In this document: piece by piece, positions 26,286-34,137 of the stretch | How positions within the stretch are numbered: position 1 is the first letter of the stretch | Layout: every line of letters begins with the position of its first letter | From: Paludibacter propionicigenes WB4 | GTDB taxonomy: Bacteria; Bacteroidota; Bacteroidia; Bacteroidales; Paludibacteraceae | Assembly: GCF_000183135.1 (NCBI RefSeq) | Contig: NC_014734.1 | Location: 3,038,001-3,102,000, forward strand | Length of the DNA: 64,000 nucleotides | Reading direction: 5' to 3' | Translations under genes and position numbers: made by a program | The notes under the pieces: model-generated | Database searches by the model: none | Told to the model about the DNA's origin: nothing | What the model saw: the letters and a program-made list of their open reading frames with translations, nothing else

Positions 26286-26363
26286 TTTGTTATAAGAGAA
26301 TAGATTCGTTACAGGTAGGAAAACGGATAATCATTAAAAATATCAAACAAAACAAACTACAAT

Positions 26364-26648
26364 ATGGAATTAGAAAAAGCTATCAACGAAAAAGCAGGCA
26401 CAATAGTGGATGTGCGTACCCGCGAAGAGTTCATGGGTGGAAATGTAAATGAATCAGTCAATATCCCCTTGCAGGAAATTCAACAACGATTGGGCGAAAT
26501 AAAAAGCCTCAAAACGCCCTTGGTAATATGTTGTGCAAGCGGCGGAAGAAGTGCTGTGGCAACCAATTTTTTATCATCGCAAGGTATTGAGTGCGTTGAT
26601 GGAGGTTCGTGGTTAAACGTAAACTATTATAAATCTAAAGCAGTATAA
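26364..26648 (+). CDS. Single-domain rhodanese
   Basis: A 94-residue rhodanese fold with no signal peptide: VDVRTREEFMGGNVNESVNIP and the active-site loop CCASGGRSA, where one of the two cysteines would carry the persulfide. It probably transfers sulfane sulfur in the cytoplasm. The next gene, also a rhodanese, starts 2 bp after its stop, so the two are cotranslated. Upstream lies the repeat element, which separates the pair from the CoA-disulfide-reductase fusion. Confidence 0.9.
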   Translation: MELEKAINEKAGTIVDVRTREEFMGGNVNESVNIPLQEIQQRLGEIKSLKTPLVICCASGGRSAVATNFLSSQGIECVDGGSWLNVNYYKSKAV

Positions 26649-26650
26649 AA

Positions 26651-26968
26651 ATGTTAGCAACAATAAAAAAATTACTCGGCTTCGGGCCTAAAGCTGATTT
26701 TGCAGAACTGGTAAGTCAGGGAGCAGTGATACTGGATGTTCGAAGCAAAGGCGAATATGCCGGTGGACACATTAAAGGATCAATCAATATTCCTGTAGAT
26801 CAGCTTTCAGGAAATTTGAACAAGCTGAAAGACAAAAATAAAGTTATAATCACCTGCTGTGCTTCGGGAATGAGAAGCGCTTCGGCAAAAGGCATTCTGA
26901 CTTCAAATGGCTTTACCAACGTGTACAATGGCGGAGGTTGGCAAAGTTTGAAGTATAAAATAGGTTGA
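26651..26968 (+). CDS. Single-domain rhodanese
   Basis: A 105-residue rhodanese: LDVRSKGEYAGGHIKGSINIP and loop TCCASGMRSASA with the active cysteine. A short hydrophilic N-terminal helix (MLATIKKLLGFGPKADF) precedes the fold. It differs enough from the upstream rhodanese to be an old duplicate or a different specificity. The pair ends with a strong terminator. Confidence 0.9.
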   Translation: MLATIKKLLGFGPKADFAELVSQGAVILDVRSKGEYAGGHIKGSINIPVDQLSGNLNKLKDKNKVIITCCASGMRSASAKGILTSNGFTNVYNGGGWQSLKYKIG

Positions 26969-27000
26969 GCAGTTTAGCAAATAATTATCTACAGTGTAAG

Positions 27001-27038
27001 TCTGGCATCGCAATTATGGCGGTGCCAGATTTTTTTTG
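27001..27038 (+). terminator. Rho-independent terminator after rhodanese genes
   Basis: TCTGGCATCGC pairs with GCGGTGCCAGA (one G-U) around a 7-base loop, followed by eight T residues. Confidence 0.9.
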
Positions 27039-27062
27039 TAAGTTTATTCTCAAATTTTCGAG

Positions 27063-27094
27063 GGTATTTAAAGTAAAGGCAACATTCATTCGTC
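27063..27094 (+). promoter_or_regulatory. Putative autoregulated ECF promoter
   Basis: GGTATTTAAAGTAAA-like block (27063-27077, with an extra G at its start), 13 bp, then CGTC (27091-27094), 10 bp before the sigma gene ATG. The same block, the same 13-bp gap and CGTC recur at 28131-28162, which supports recognition of both by the encoded sigma factor. The very short leader suggests an additional downstream start or near-leaderless translation. Confidence 0.6.
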
Positions 27095-27103
27095 TCCCAT
27101 ATT

Positions 27104-27679
27104 ATGGAGACATCAGCCAATATATCGATGAGTGAGCAAAAAGCTATTTCCATCACCAATATAATAAAACAGTTTCGACAGAGATTGTTTGGCTTTGTGC
27201 GTGGGAGAGTAAGTAATACAGAGGATGCAGAAGATATATTGCAGGATGTTTGGTATCAGCTGAGTAATCTGACTGATATTGACGACCTGGACAATGTGAG
27301 TGCATGGTTGTATCAGGTAGCACGAAACAAGATAACGGATAGATCCCGTAAGAAAACGAATCTGGCACTGGAAGAATACGTTTATGAAAACGACGAAGGA
27401 GAGTTCAACTTCAAAGAAATCCTGTTGCTGGATGATAGTAATAATGCCGAACTGGCATTTTTTAAAGAGATTTTCTGGAAAGAGTTTCAGGTAGCCTTGG
27501 ATGAATTACCCCCGAATCAGAGAGAAGTATTTCTGCTTAATGAGATGGAAGATATGACCTTGCAGCAAATTGCTGATCAGAAAGGTGAAAACCTGAAAAC
27601 CATTATCAGCCGAAAAGGCTATGCAGTAAAACATTTACGAAACAAGCTGAATTATCTTTATGAAGAACTGAACTCATAA
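27104..27679 (+). CDS. ECF RNA polymerase sigma factor
   Basis: A 191-residue sigma-70 family protein: region 2 at about 22-85 (LFGFVRGRV, DAEDILQDVWYQLSN, AWLYQVARNKITDRSRK) and region 4 at about 130-185 (LDELPPNQREVFLLNEMEDMTLQQIADQKGENLKTIISRKGYAVKHLR). The long acidic linker (EYVYENDEGEFNFKE) is typical of Bacteroidota ECFs paired with small membrane proteins. No FecR or zinc-anti-sigma gene is next to it; the small His-rich membrane protein 34 bp downstream is the best candidate for a controlling partner. Confidence 0.92.
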   Translation: METSANISMSEQKAISITNIIKQFRQRLFGFVRGRVSNTEDAEDILQDVWYQLSNLTDIDDLDNVSAWLYQVARNKITDRSRKKTNLALEEYVYENDEGEFNFKEILLLDDSNNAELAFFKEIFWKEFQVALDELPPNQREVFLLNEMEDMTLQQIADQKGENLKTIISRKGYAVKHLRNKLNYLYEELNS

Positions 27680-27713
27680 TGATAGCAGCAAAAAATATAA
27701 AAACAGAATAATT

Positions 27714-28070
27714 ATGGAAACAACCGGACGAAGTTATTGCAGAAAACGTTTTTACTTTACATTCCCTTTGATGGTAATTGGTCTATTTGCTGTAAGTGGC
27801 ATTGTAATGTTGCTTTGGAACGCTGTAGTGCCATCGATCTGTAGCAGCGTCACTGTGCTGTCTTACTGGCAGGCCATGGGATTATTTGTGCTAAGCCGTA
27901 TTTTGTTCGGAGGGTTTCATTTCCGCGGGCATCATCACGATCATCATGCACATCGTCATGCGCAATTCGTTGGAAAATTTAAAGAAAAGCTCATGGATAT
28001 GAACGAGGAAGAAAGAGAGCAATTCAAAAACCAGTGGAAGCAGCGTTGTTGCAAAACTCCTAATCCCTGA
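27714..28070 (+). CDS. Small His-rich two-helix membrane protein, possible anti-sigma/metal sensor
   Basis: A 118-residue protein with two membrane helices (about 14-35 and 46-66), then a dense histidine cluster (FHFRGHHHDHHAHRHAQF, about 68-85) and an amphipathic charged helix (FKEKLMDMNEEEREQFKNQWKQRCC). I recognise no family. The histidine cluster suggests metal binding, and the charged helix resembles those in Spy/CpxP-like metal-responsive proteins. It follows the ECF gene directly and ends at a terminator, so it may control the sigma factor; that is inference. Confidence 0.7.
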   Translation: METTGRSYCRKRFYFTFPLMVIGLFAVSGIVMLLWNAVVPSICSSVTVLSYWQAMGLFVLSRILFGGFHFRGHHHDHHAHRHAQFVGKFKEKLMDMNEEEREQFKNQWKQRCCKTPNP

Positions 28071-28085
28071 ACAAAACAGACACGA

Positions 28086-28116
28086 AAGTCCATCCGATAA
28101 CGATGGACTTTTTTTA
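28086..28116 (+). terminator. Rho-independent terminator
   Basis: AAGTCCATC and GATGGACTT around a 7-base loop, followed by TTTTTTA. It closes the sigma-His-rich protein unit; the next two genes have their own ECF-type promoter. Confidence 0.88.
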
Positions 28117-28130
28117 TTGCAGAACGGCAA

Positions 28131-28162
28131 GGTATTTAAAGTAAAATAGTCATTTGCTCGTC
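28131..28162 (+). promoter_or_regulatory. Second ECF-type promoter, matching the one at 27063
   Basis: GGTATTTAAAGTAAA (28131-28145), 13 bp, CGTC (28159-28162). This repeats the sigma gene promoter with identical spacing. A partial second copy of the upstream block (ATAAAGTAAAGACAAC) follows at 28165-28180 without a CGTC. Confidence 0.62.
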
Positions 28163-28210
28163 ATATAAAGTAAAGACAACTTACAAACAAAATTTATAAT
28201 TTAAAACAAC

Positions 28211-28543
28211 ATGACGAGATCAATTTTAAGAACGGTATTGATTGGTATCCTTATTGGGGCAATTGCGTTTTTTGTTCCAAAACTTCTTATCGGGGTTATC
28301 CTTTTTTGCTTCATTGTTCATTTATTGCATTGTGGTATGGGTTGCCACGGACATTATCGGGGGCACCGGAAAATGTTTTATCTGGCAGACAAAATACGTC
28401 AAATGAGCGAAGAAGAATATACTGAGTTCAAAGCCAATATGGGTGGCGCGTATTACTCAACTGTTCATCACGGACATTATGGATGCTGCTCAGCACGTGC
28501 GCATAATAAATGCTGCAAATCAAAAAAACAACCAAATAATTAA
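28211..28543 (+). CDS. Small His/Cys-rich membrane protein
   Basis: A 110-residue protein with a long hydrophobic segment (about 7-39, one or two helices), then CGMGCHGHYRGHRKMF, a short amphipathic helix (LADKIRQMSEEEYTEFKANMG) and a C-terminal HHGHYGCCSARAHNKCCKSKK. The plan (membrane segment, His/Cys cluster, charged helix) parallels the protein at 27714 without clear sequence identity apart from the EEE...FK helix. Its promoter matches that of the ECF gene. A role in metal or thiol stress at the membrane is plausible but unproven. Confidence 0.68.
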   Translation: MTRSILRTVLIGILIGAIAFFVPKLLIGVILFCFIVHLLHCGMGCHGHYRGHRKMFYLADKIRQMSEEEYTEFKANMGGAYYSTVHHGHYGCCSARAHNKCCKSKKQPNN

Positions 28544-28560
28544 TTTTATAAAAAAATAAG

Positions 28561-28797
28561 ATGCACAGGAAATCAAGATTTTCGATAAGCTTAGGAATTG
28601 CGGCAATCACATTTGGCGCTCTCTGGTTGAGTCTGGGTGCCGACCATTTCAACCGGGGCCATAAGCTCTGCCAGAATGAGTATTGTAATTCGACTTGCAC
28701 TACCGATAAACATTCTGACGAGCACACACAGGAGATACACACCGATAAGGTGGTTATTATCCAACAGGTTGTGAAAGCCGATACTATTCAAAAGTAA
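28561..28797 (+). CDS. Small membrane-anchored His/Cys-containing protein
   Basis: A 78-residue protein with one N-terminal membrane helix (about 9-26; SLGIAAITFGALWLSLGA) and a hydrophilic tail with four His-containing patches and three cysteines (KLCQNEYCNSTCTTDKHSDEHTQEIH). The tail ends in a Val/Ile-rich strand. I do not recognise it. It starts 17 bp after the preceding small gene, is presumably in the same ECF-driven unit and ends at a strong terminator. Confidence 0.6.
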   Translation: MHRKSRFSISLGIAAITFGALWLSLGADHFNRGHKLCQNEYCNSTCTTDKHSDEHTQEIHTDKVVIIQQVVKADTIQK

Positions 28798-28824
28798 CTC
28801 CTTTTAGAATCAACACATAAGCTA

Positions 28825-28871
28825 TCCCTGCTATTTTCTGAACTGGAAAATAGCGGGGACTTTTCTTTTTA
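28825..28871 (+). terminator. Rho-independent terminator
   Basis: TCCCTGCTATTTTC and GAAAATAGCGGGGA make a 14-bp stem (one G-U pair), followed by CTTTTCTTTTT. Confidence 0.9.
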
Positions 28872-28922
28872 TGCGTTTATTGAGAATAAAAATACAAAGC
28901 TGTTGCTGTTTAACGAATTATC

Positions 28923-28991
28923 TACCCTAAATGTGGTATAAAAATACCCCTTGAACGGTATGGTGGAGGCTTTGTGTATAGCGTAATTTTG
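28923..28991 (+). promoter_or_regulatory. Promoter and four-half-site operator of the cysD operon
   Basis: TACC (28923-28926), N8, GGTAT (28935-28939), N4, ATACC (28944-28948), N8, GGTAT (28957-28961), then TAATTTTG (28984-28991) as the -7 box. The last GGTAT starts 27 bp before the -7 box, exactly as at 6454/6481 and 8254/8281. This is the most complete copy of the motif in the window. The position at about -35 to -70 suits an activator that touches RNA polymerase. The regulator is unknown. Confidence 0.68.
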
Positions 28992-29058
28992 CGAACATAA
29001 AAAGATGGAACAGGTCTTACTTTTTATTCATATCCATTAAATTAAAAATTCTACAATA

Positions 29059-29964
29059 ATGAGCAACTATAAACTTACGCATCTAAAGGAGCTGGAGTCA
29101 GAGTCAATTTTTATATTGCGCGAAGTGGCGGCACAATTCGAGAAACCGGCACTTCTGTTCTCCGGTGGTAAAGATTCCATTGTGATGGCTTATCTGGCTT
29201 ACAAAGCATTTTATCCGGCTGCTATCCCTTTTCCATTCGTACACATTGATACAGGTCACAATTTCGAAGAGACGATAACTTATCGCGATGAGTTGGTAAA
29301 ATTGCTCGGTGCACAGCTGATAGTCGGCTCGGTAGAAGAATCGATAGCGCAGGGCAGGGTAGTGGAAGAAAAAGGATATACCGCCAGCCGAAATAAACTT
29401 CAGACAGTGACTTTACTGGACACACTGGAGAAATATAAATTTGATGCAGCGCTTGGCGGAGCACGCCGCGATGAAGAAAAAGCCCGTGCCAAAGAACGTT
29501 TCTTCTCACACCGCGATGAATTCGGTCAGTGGGATCCCAAGAATCAGCGTCCGGAATTGTGGAATATCTTTAATGGAAAGAAACAGCTGGGCGAGCATTT
29601 TCGCGTATTTCCTATCAGTAACTGGACGGAAATGGATGTTTGGCAATACATATTGCAGGAAAATATTCCGTTGCCATCGCTTTACTACACTCACGAACGT
29701 GAAGTATTTGAGCGCGATGGAGTGATTTATGCCGCGTTGGATGCCATTCCGCGTAAACCGACTGAAGTAGTGGAGGTGAAGAAAGTCCGTTGTCGTACCA
29801 TTGGTGATATTACCTGTACCGGTCTGACGCTTTCGTCTGCCAATTCGCTGGAAGACATTATAGATGAAATAGCCAGCTCGCGCATTACCGAGCGTGGAGG
29901 CCGATCCGATGACAAGCGCTCTGAAGCTGCTATGGAAGACAGGAAAAAAGCAGGGTACTTTTGA
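29059..29964 (+). CDS. cysD: Sulfate adenylyltransferase subunit 2
   Basis: A 301-residue PP-loop ATP pyrophosphatase family protein with SGGKDS at residues 35-40, FVHIDTGHNFEET, and the C-terminal EKKRxGYF-type end (EDRKKAGYF). With CysN it makes adenosine 5'-phosphosulfate from sulfate and ATP in the cytoplasm. It is the first gene of a six-gene sulfate assimilation operon and lies behind the multi-half-site operator at 28923. Length and motifs are complete. Confidence 0.97.
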   Translation: MSNYKLTHLKELESESIFILREVAAQFEKPALLFSGGKDSIVMAYLAYKAFYPAAIPFPFVHIDTGHNFEETITYRDELVKLLGAQLIVGSVEESIAQGRVVEEKGYTASRNKLQTVTLLDTLEKYKFDAALGGARRDEEKARAKERFFSHRDEFGQWDPKNQRPELWNIFNGKKQLGEHFRVFPISNWTEMDVWQYILQENIPLPSLYYTHEREVFERDGVIYAALDAIPRKPTEVVEVKKVRCRTIGDITCTGLTLSSANSLEDIIDEIASSRITERGGRSDDKRSEAAMEDRKKAGYF

Positions 29965-29970
29965 TGATTG

Positions 29971-29996
29971 CCCCCTAAATCCCCCATTGGGGGACT
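29971..29996. repeat. GGGGG/CCCCC dispersed repeat between cysD and cysN
   Basis: CCCCCTAAATCCCCC-att-GGGGGACTT can fold into a C/G hairpin. It belongs to the same loose family as the repeats at 30079, 34084, 35881, 35953, 54031, 58147 and 59016. Confidence 0.6.
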
Positions 29997-30036
29997 TCAA
30001 AGAATTACTATTGTATAATATATAATTAAAATAAAC

Positions 30037-31407
30037 ATGTCAGAATCAATTAAAAAAATACAAACAGGCACTACCCAAACTCCCCCTCTATCGGAGGGGG
30101 CTGGGGGGAGGCTTTCTGGCTATCTGGATATGGAACTGCTGCGGTTTAGTACTGCCGGAAGTGTTGACGACGGGAAAAGTACCCTTATCGGGCGATTGCT
30201 TTACGACAGTAAGTCCATTTTCGAAGATCAGCTTCAGGCGGTAAAAGATGCCAGTAAACGACTGGGTGGAGGCGATGAGGTGAATCTGGCTTTGCTTACC
30301 GATGGACTTCGTGCTGAGCGAGAGCAGGGCATTACCATCGATGTGGCTTATCGCTATTTTGCCACTCCCAAGCGCAAGTTTATCATAGCCGACACTCCGG
30401 GACACATCGAATATACCCGAAACATGGTTACCGGTGCTTCTACGGCTGATGTGGCGATTATTCTGATTGATGCCCGCAATGGTATTATCGAGCAAAGTAA
30501 ACGACACTCGTATGTGGCATCGTTGTTGCAAATACCGAATGTGGTGGTGGCTGTCAATAAAATGGATTTGGTTGATTTCTCCGAAGAAGTATTCAATACC
30601 ATCAAAAAAGAATACGAAGATATTGCCCAAATATTAAAACTGAAAAATGTGATTTTCATTCCTATTTCAGCCCGTGATGGTGACAATGTGGTGGATGCTT
30701 CGGATAAAACACCCTGGTACAAAGGCGAAACTTTACTTCATCTGCTCGAGACGTTGCCGGTTCGTAAAGACGAAACTAACTTACCTGCACGTTTTCCGGT
30801 GCAATACGTGATTCGTCCGCACAGCGATGATTTTCACGATTATAGAGGTTATGCCGGTAGAATTGCCGGTGGAAGTTTTAAGGTTGGCGATGAAATTACA
30901 GTTTTACCATCGAAGACACAGTCGAAAATTGTGGCGATAGACGAGGGAACAAAATCGCTGAATGAAGCGTTTACACCTCAATCTGTTACTATACGGCTGG
31001 AAGATAATGTTGATATCAGCAGGGGTGATATTATTGTAAAAAACTCAGAAGCAAAGCCAACGGTTAGTGCCAATGTCTCAATACGTATTTGCTGGCTTAA
31101 CCATAAACCGCTGAACGAAGGTGGAAAATACATTATCCGTCATGCTACCGAAGAGACCCGCGCCATTATTAAGGAAGTTCATTACAAAGTAAATATCAAC
31201 ACGCTGGAAAATATTCTGGATGATAAGACTGTGAGAATGAATGATATTGCGCATATCTCTATCAAAACGCTGAAACCGTTGAAATATGATTCTTACAGCG
31301 AAAACCGCATTACCGGCAGTCTTGTGCTGATTGATGAAAACACTTTTGAAACGGTTGGCGCAGGAATGATAGTAGATGATCTTGAGGATGAAACGTTTAC
31401 TATATAA
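30037..31407 (+). CDS. cysN: Sulfate adenylyltransferase subunit 1 (GTPase)
   Basis: A 456-residue translation-factor-like GTPase: Walker A GSVDDGKST (41-49), DTPGH, NKMD and two beta-barrel domains. It couples GTP hydrolysis to APS formation by CysD. There is no C-terminal APS kinase (CysC) domain, which fits the APS-type reductase encoded downstream. Residues about 14-27 (TQTPPLSEGAGGRL) are encoded by a dispersed CCCCCT...GGAGGGGG repeat. Met32 (30130), just before the conserved MELLRFSTAGS start, could be the true initiator, in which case the repeat lies in the leader. Confidence 0.95.
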   Translation: MSESIKKIQTGTTQTPPLSEGAGGRLSGYLDMELLRFSTAGSVDDGKSTLIGRLLYDSKSIFEDQLQAVKDASKRLGGGDEVNLALLTDGLRAEREQGITIDVAYRYFATPKRKFIIADTPGHIEYTRNMVTGASTADVAIILIDARNGIIEQSKRHSYVASLLQIPNVVVAVNKMDLVDFSEEVFNTIKKEYEDIAQILKLKNVIFIPISARDGDNVVDASDKTPWYKGETLLHLLETLPVRKDETNLPARFPVQYVIRPHSDDFHDYRGYAGRIAGGSFKVGDEITVLPSKTQSKIVAIDEGTKSLNEAFTPQSVTIRLEDNVDISRGDIIVKNSEAKPTVSANVSIRICWLNHKPLNEGGKYIIRHATEETRAIIKEVHYKVNINTLENILDDKTVRMNDIAHISIKTLKPLKYDSYSENRITGSLVLIDENTFETVGAGMIVDDLEDETFTI

Positions 31408-31415
31408 TACGTTGA

Positions 31416-31530
31416 TATAAGCTTCGCTAATATTTATAGATAGTTGTCCTTCGGACGATATGATTTGAATAAAACGAAGTTAATATCACTGAAAGTAATA
31501 TCGCCTAAGGCAAATATCAATGAAATTAAT
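31416..31530. repeat. Cluster of short imperfect palindromes upstream of cysH
   Basis: GTCCTTCGGAC, ATCACTGAAAGTAAT, ATCGCCTAAGGCAAAT and ATTAATATTATGAAT-like units follow each other, separated by AAT/ATAT. They resemble the intergenic repeats of many Bacteroidota. Translation in frame with cysH is possible from a TTG at 31444, but the start at 31534 is better. Confidence 0.45.
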
Positions 31531-31533
31531 ATT

Positions 31534-32229
31534 ATGAATATAGAAGAACTCAACCAACAATTTCAGGGAAAATCTCCCGAAGATGTTTTGTCGTTTTTCC
31601 TGAGCGAGTACAAAGGGAAAATTGCACTTTCATCCAGCCTGAGTATTGAAGATCAGGTGTTGACGGATTTGATAGTGAAGATAGACAAAGATGCCCGAAT
31701 TTTTACGCTCGATACCGGACGACTTTTTCCTGAAACCTATAGTTTGATTGACAAAACAAATATGCGTTACAATATCAAACTGGAAGTTCTTTTTCCCGAT
31801 TATAAAGAGGTGGAGAAAATGGTAAAAGCTGAGGGCGTAAACTTGTTCTATGCCGGAATAGATCAGCGGAAACTATGTTGCAATGTTCGCAAATTACAAC
31901 CACTTAAACGGGCTTTCGAAGGACTTGATGTTTGGATTTGCGGACTGCGACGTGAGCAATCGGTAACCCGGCAGGATGTTCAATTGCTAGAGTGGGACGA
32001 AAATAACGGATTGATTAAACTGAATCCATTGATTAATTTTACCGAACAGGAAGTCTGGGATTATATCAAAAAAAATTCAGTACCTTACAATAAACTACAC
32101 GATAAAGGTTTTCCAAGCATTGGTTGTCAGCCATGTACAAGAGCCATAGAGCCCGGCGAGGATATACGTGCCGGTCGTTGGTGGTGGGAAAATCCGGAAC
32201 AAAAAGAATGTGGATTGCATAAAAGATGA
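31534..32229 (+). CDS. cysH: Adenylyl-sulfate (APS) reductase, [4Fe-4S] type
   Basis: A 231-residue PAPS/APS reductase family protein starting MNIEELNQQF. It carries the cluster-binding cysteines of APS reductases, Cys115-Cys116 (RKLCCNVRKLQPL) and Cys198/Cys201 (IGCQPCTR), plus the catalytic Cys226 in ECGLH. It reduces APS to sulfite with thioredoxin. The cluster cysteines mark APS rather than PAPS as substrate, in line with the absence of an APS kinase in the operon. I chose the ATG at 31534 because upstream sequence is repeat-derived and poorly conserved in type. Confidence 0.94.
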   Translation: MNIEELNQQFQGKSPEDVLSFFLSEYKGKIALSSSLSIEDQVLTDLIVKIDKDARIFTLDTGRLFPETYSLIDKTNMRYNIKLEVLFPDYKEVEKMVKAEGVNLFYAGIDQRKLCCNVRKLQPLKRAFEGLDVWICGLRREQSVTRQDVQLLEWDENNGLIKLNPLINFTEQEVWDYIKKNSVPYNKLHDKGFPSIGCQPCTRAIEPGEDIRAGRWWWENPEQKECGLHKR

Positions 32230-32263
32230 CTGTTGGTTCCGCAGTTAAACATTTTAAAAATAA

Positions 32264-34081
32264 ATGATGAATATAAATACTTCTCCGTTATCGGATGATC
32301 AGATTGAACTTTTTACACGCCTGACCAACTCGCTTAGCAAAGAGCAATTGGCATGGGTGTCGGGCTACCTGGCCGGATTTTCAGCAAGCGGTGTTTCTTC
32401 AGAGTCTCCTGAAATACAAGAACCTGTTGCTGAAACGAATATACAGAATACATTGACCATATTATACGGATCTCGCACCGGAAACGGCGAAGGTCTGGCC
32501 AAAAAGGCTTTGAAAATGGCAACCGAACAAGGTTTGAATGCAACGATCAAAAGCATGGCCGATTACAAAGTCAGGGATTTACAGTCGGAAAAAAATCTGT
32601 TGGTGATAGTTTCTACACATGGTGAAGGTGTTCCCCCTTTTGCAGCACGCGAATTACACGAATTCATATACAGCAAGCGTGCTCCTAAACTTGAAAATAC
32701 TACGTTTGCGGTTCTAGCATTGGGTGATTCCAGTTACTTCCAGTTTTGTAAAACAGGAAAAGATTTTGACGAACAGTTGGAAAAACTCGGAGCTAAACGA
32801 TTGGTACCACGTATAGCCTGTGACGTGGATTTTGAAGAAGCAGCCGAAAACTGGTTGAAAGCAACACTGCCTGCTTTTGGCGATGGTAAGGCTACTGCTA
32901 AAGCAAAACCTCAATTCAGACTGGATATCCCGGTCAAAGTATCCGTGGCTGAAAAAAAGCCGGAGGCACACACCAAAAAGAATCCATTCATGGCACCGGT
33001 GTATGAAAAAATATCGCTTCATGGAAAAGGTTCTAAAAGACAAACGCTGCATATAGAGTTAAGCACCGAAAATGCTCCGGGGCTGGACTATGAACCGGGC
33101 GATGCTGCTGGAGTATATCCGCTTAATTCGGCCGAATTGGTTGGCGATGTTCTGGCAGTTACGGGACTTAATGCCGGTGATTTTGTGATATTCAACGGAG
33201 TGGAGAAGAAACTGGAAACGGCACTTCATAGGAATGTTGAACTATCTAAAATAACGACCGATGTAGTGGGTCGTTATTTGGAAACATACCCCAATAAGAA
33301 ATTAAAAAAGCTTTCCGAAGATACTGATAAATTTAAAGAATATCTCGATGGTCGGGATATCGTTGATCTTTTGCAGGATTATCCGAGTGAAATTACGGCT
33401 GAGAATCTGATAAAGATACTACGTCCGCTACAACCGCGGTATTATTCAATAGCTTCCAGTCCTAAGGCATATCCTGGAGAATTACATTTGACCGTTGGGG
33501 TGGTAAATTATGAAAATGCAGGTCGCGAAAAGTATGGAACTTGTTCCACTTACCTTTCGGAGGTGGAGGTAGAAGATGAAAAAGTACCCATTTTTATTGA
33601 ACGTAATCCGGGTTTCAGACTTCCTGAAAACGATGAAACCCCTATCATTATGGTAGGTGCAGGTACGGGAATAGCTCCATACAGAGCTTTTGTTCAGCAT
33701 CGGGAGTTGGCAGAGAAACCGGGTAAAAGCTGGCTTTTCTTCGGCAACCGGAATTTCGAAACTGAATTCTTGTACCAAACAGAATGGCAAGGTTTCTTAA
33801 AATCAGGCGCTTTGACCAAAATGGATGTTGCCTTTTCGCGCGATGGAGATAAGAAAGTATACGTGCAGGACAGGCTTCTGGAGAATGCCAAAGAAGTTTA
33901 CCAATGGCTTGAAGAAGGCTCAAATTTCTACATCTGTGGCGATATGAAAAATATGGCGCGACACGTACAGGATACTTTGGTGAAAATTGTGGAAAAAGAG
34001 GGTGTTATGACCAAAGAAAATGCGCAGGAATATGTTGCCAACCTGGAAAAAGAAAGACGATTGCAACTGGATGTGTATTAG
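32264..34081 (+). CDS. cysJ: Sulfite reductase flavoprotein subunit
   Basis: A 605-residue diflavin reductase: flavodoxin-like FMN domain (about 60-205; ILYGSRTGNGEGLAKK, STHGEGVPPFAAREL), FAD domain with RYYSIASSP and YGTCSTYL, and NADPH domain with GAGTGIAPYRAFVQHRE and FGNRNFETEFLYQ. The C-terminus QLDVY matches CysJ. It passes electrons from NADPH to the siroheme subunit CysI encoded next. Two adjacent ATGs (32264 and 32267) could serve as start. Confidence 0.96.
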   Translation: MMNINTSPLSDDQIELFTRLTNSLSKEQLAWVSGYLAGFSASGVSSESPEIQEPVAETNIQNTLTILYGSRTGNGEGLAKKALKMATEQGLNATIKSMADYKVRDLQSEKNLLVIVSTHGEGVPPFAARELHEFIYSKRAPKLENTTFAVLALGDSSYFQFCKTGKDFDEQLEKLGAKRLVPRIACDVDFEEAAENWLKATLPAFGDGKATAKAKPQFRLDIPVKVSVAEKKPEAHTKKNPFMAPVYEKISLHGKGSKRQTLHIELSTENAPGLDYEPGDAAGVYPLNSAELVGDVLAVTGLNAGDFVIFNGVEKKLETALHRNVELSKITTDVVGRYLETYPNKKLKKLSEDTDKFKEYLDGRDIVDLLQDYPSEITAENLIKILRPLQPRYYSIASSPKAYPGELHLTVGVVNYENAGREKYGTCSTYLSEVEVEDEKVPIFIERNPGFRLPENDETPIIMVGAGTGIAPYRAFVQHRELAEKPGKSWLFFGNRNFETEFLYQTEWQGFLKSGALTKMDVAFSRDGDKKVYVQDRLLENAKEVYQWLEEGSNFYICGDMKNMARHVQDTLVKIVEKEGVMTKENAQEYVANLEKERRLQLDVY

Positions 34082-34083
34082 AA

Positions 34084-34112
34084 CCCCTAGCCCCTGAAGG
34101 GGAACTAAATTA
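34084..34112. repeat. CCCCTAGCCCCTGAAGGGGA repeat, copy 1
   Basis: The 29-bp sequence is identical to 35881-35909. The inner CCCCTgaAGGGG can form a hairpin. In both copies it lies just before a gene whose 5' end is also repeat-derived. Confidence 0.75.
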
Positions 34113-34137
34113 GTACTGATTAGTAAAGTTTTATAAA

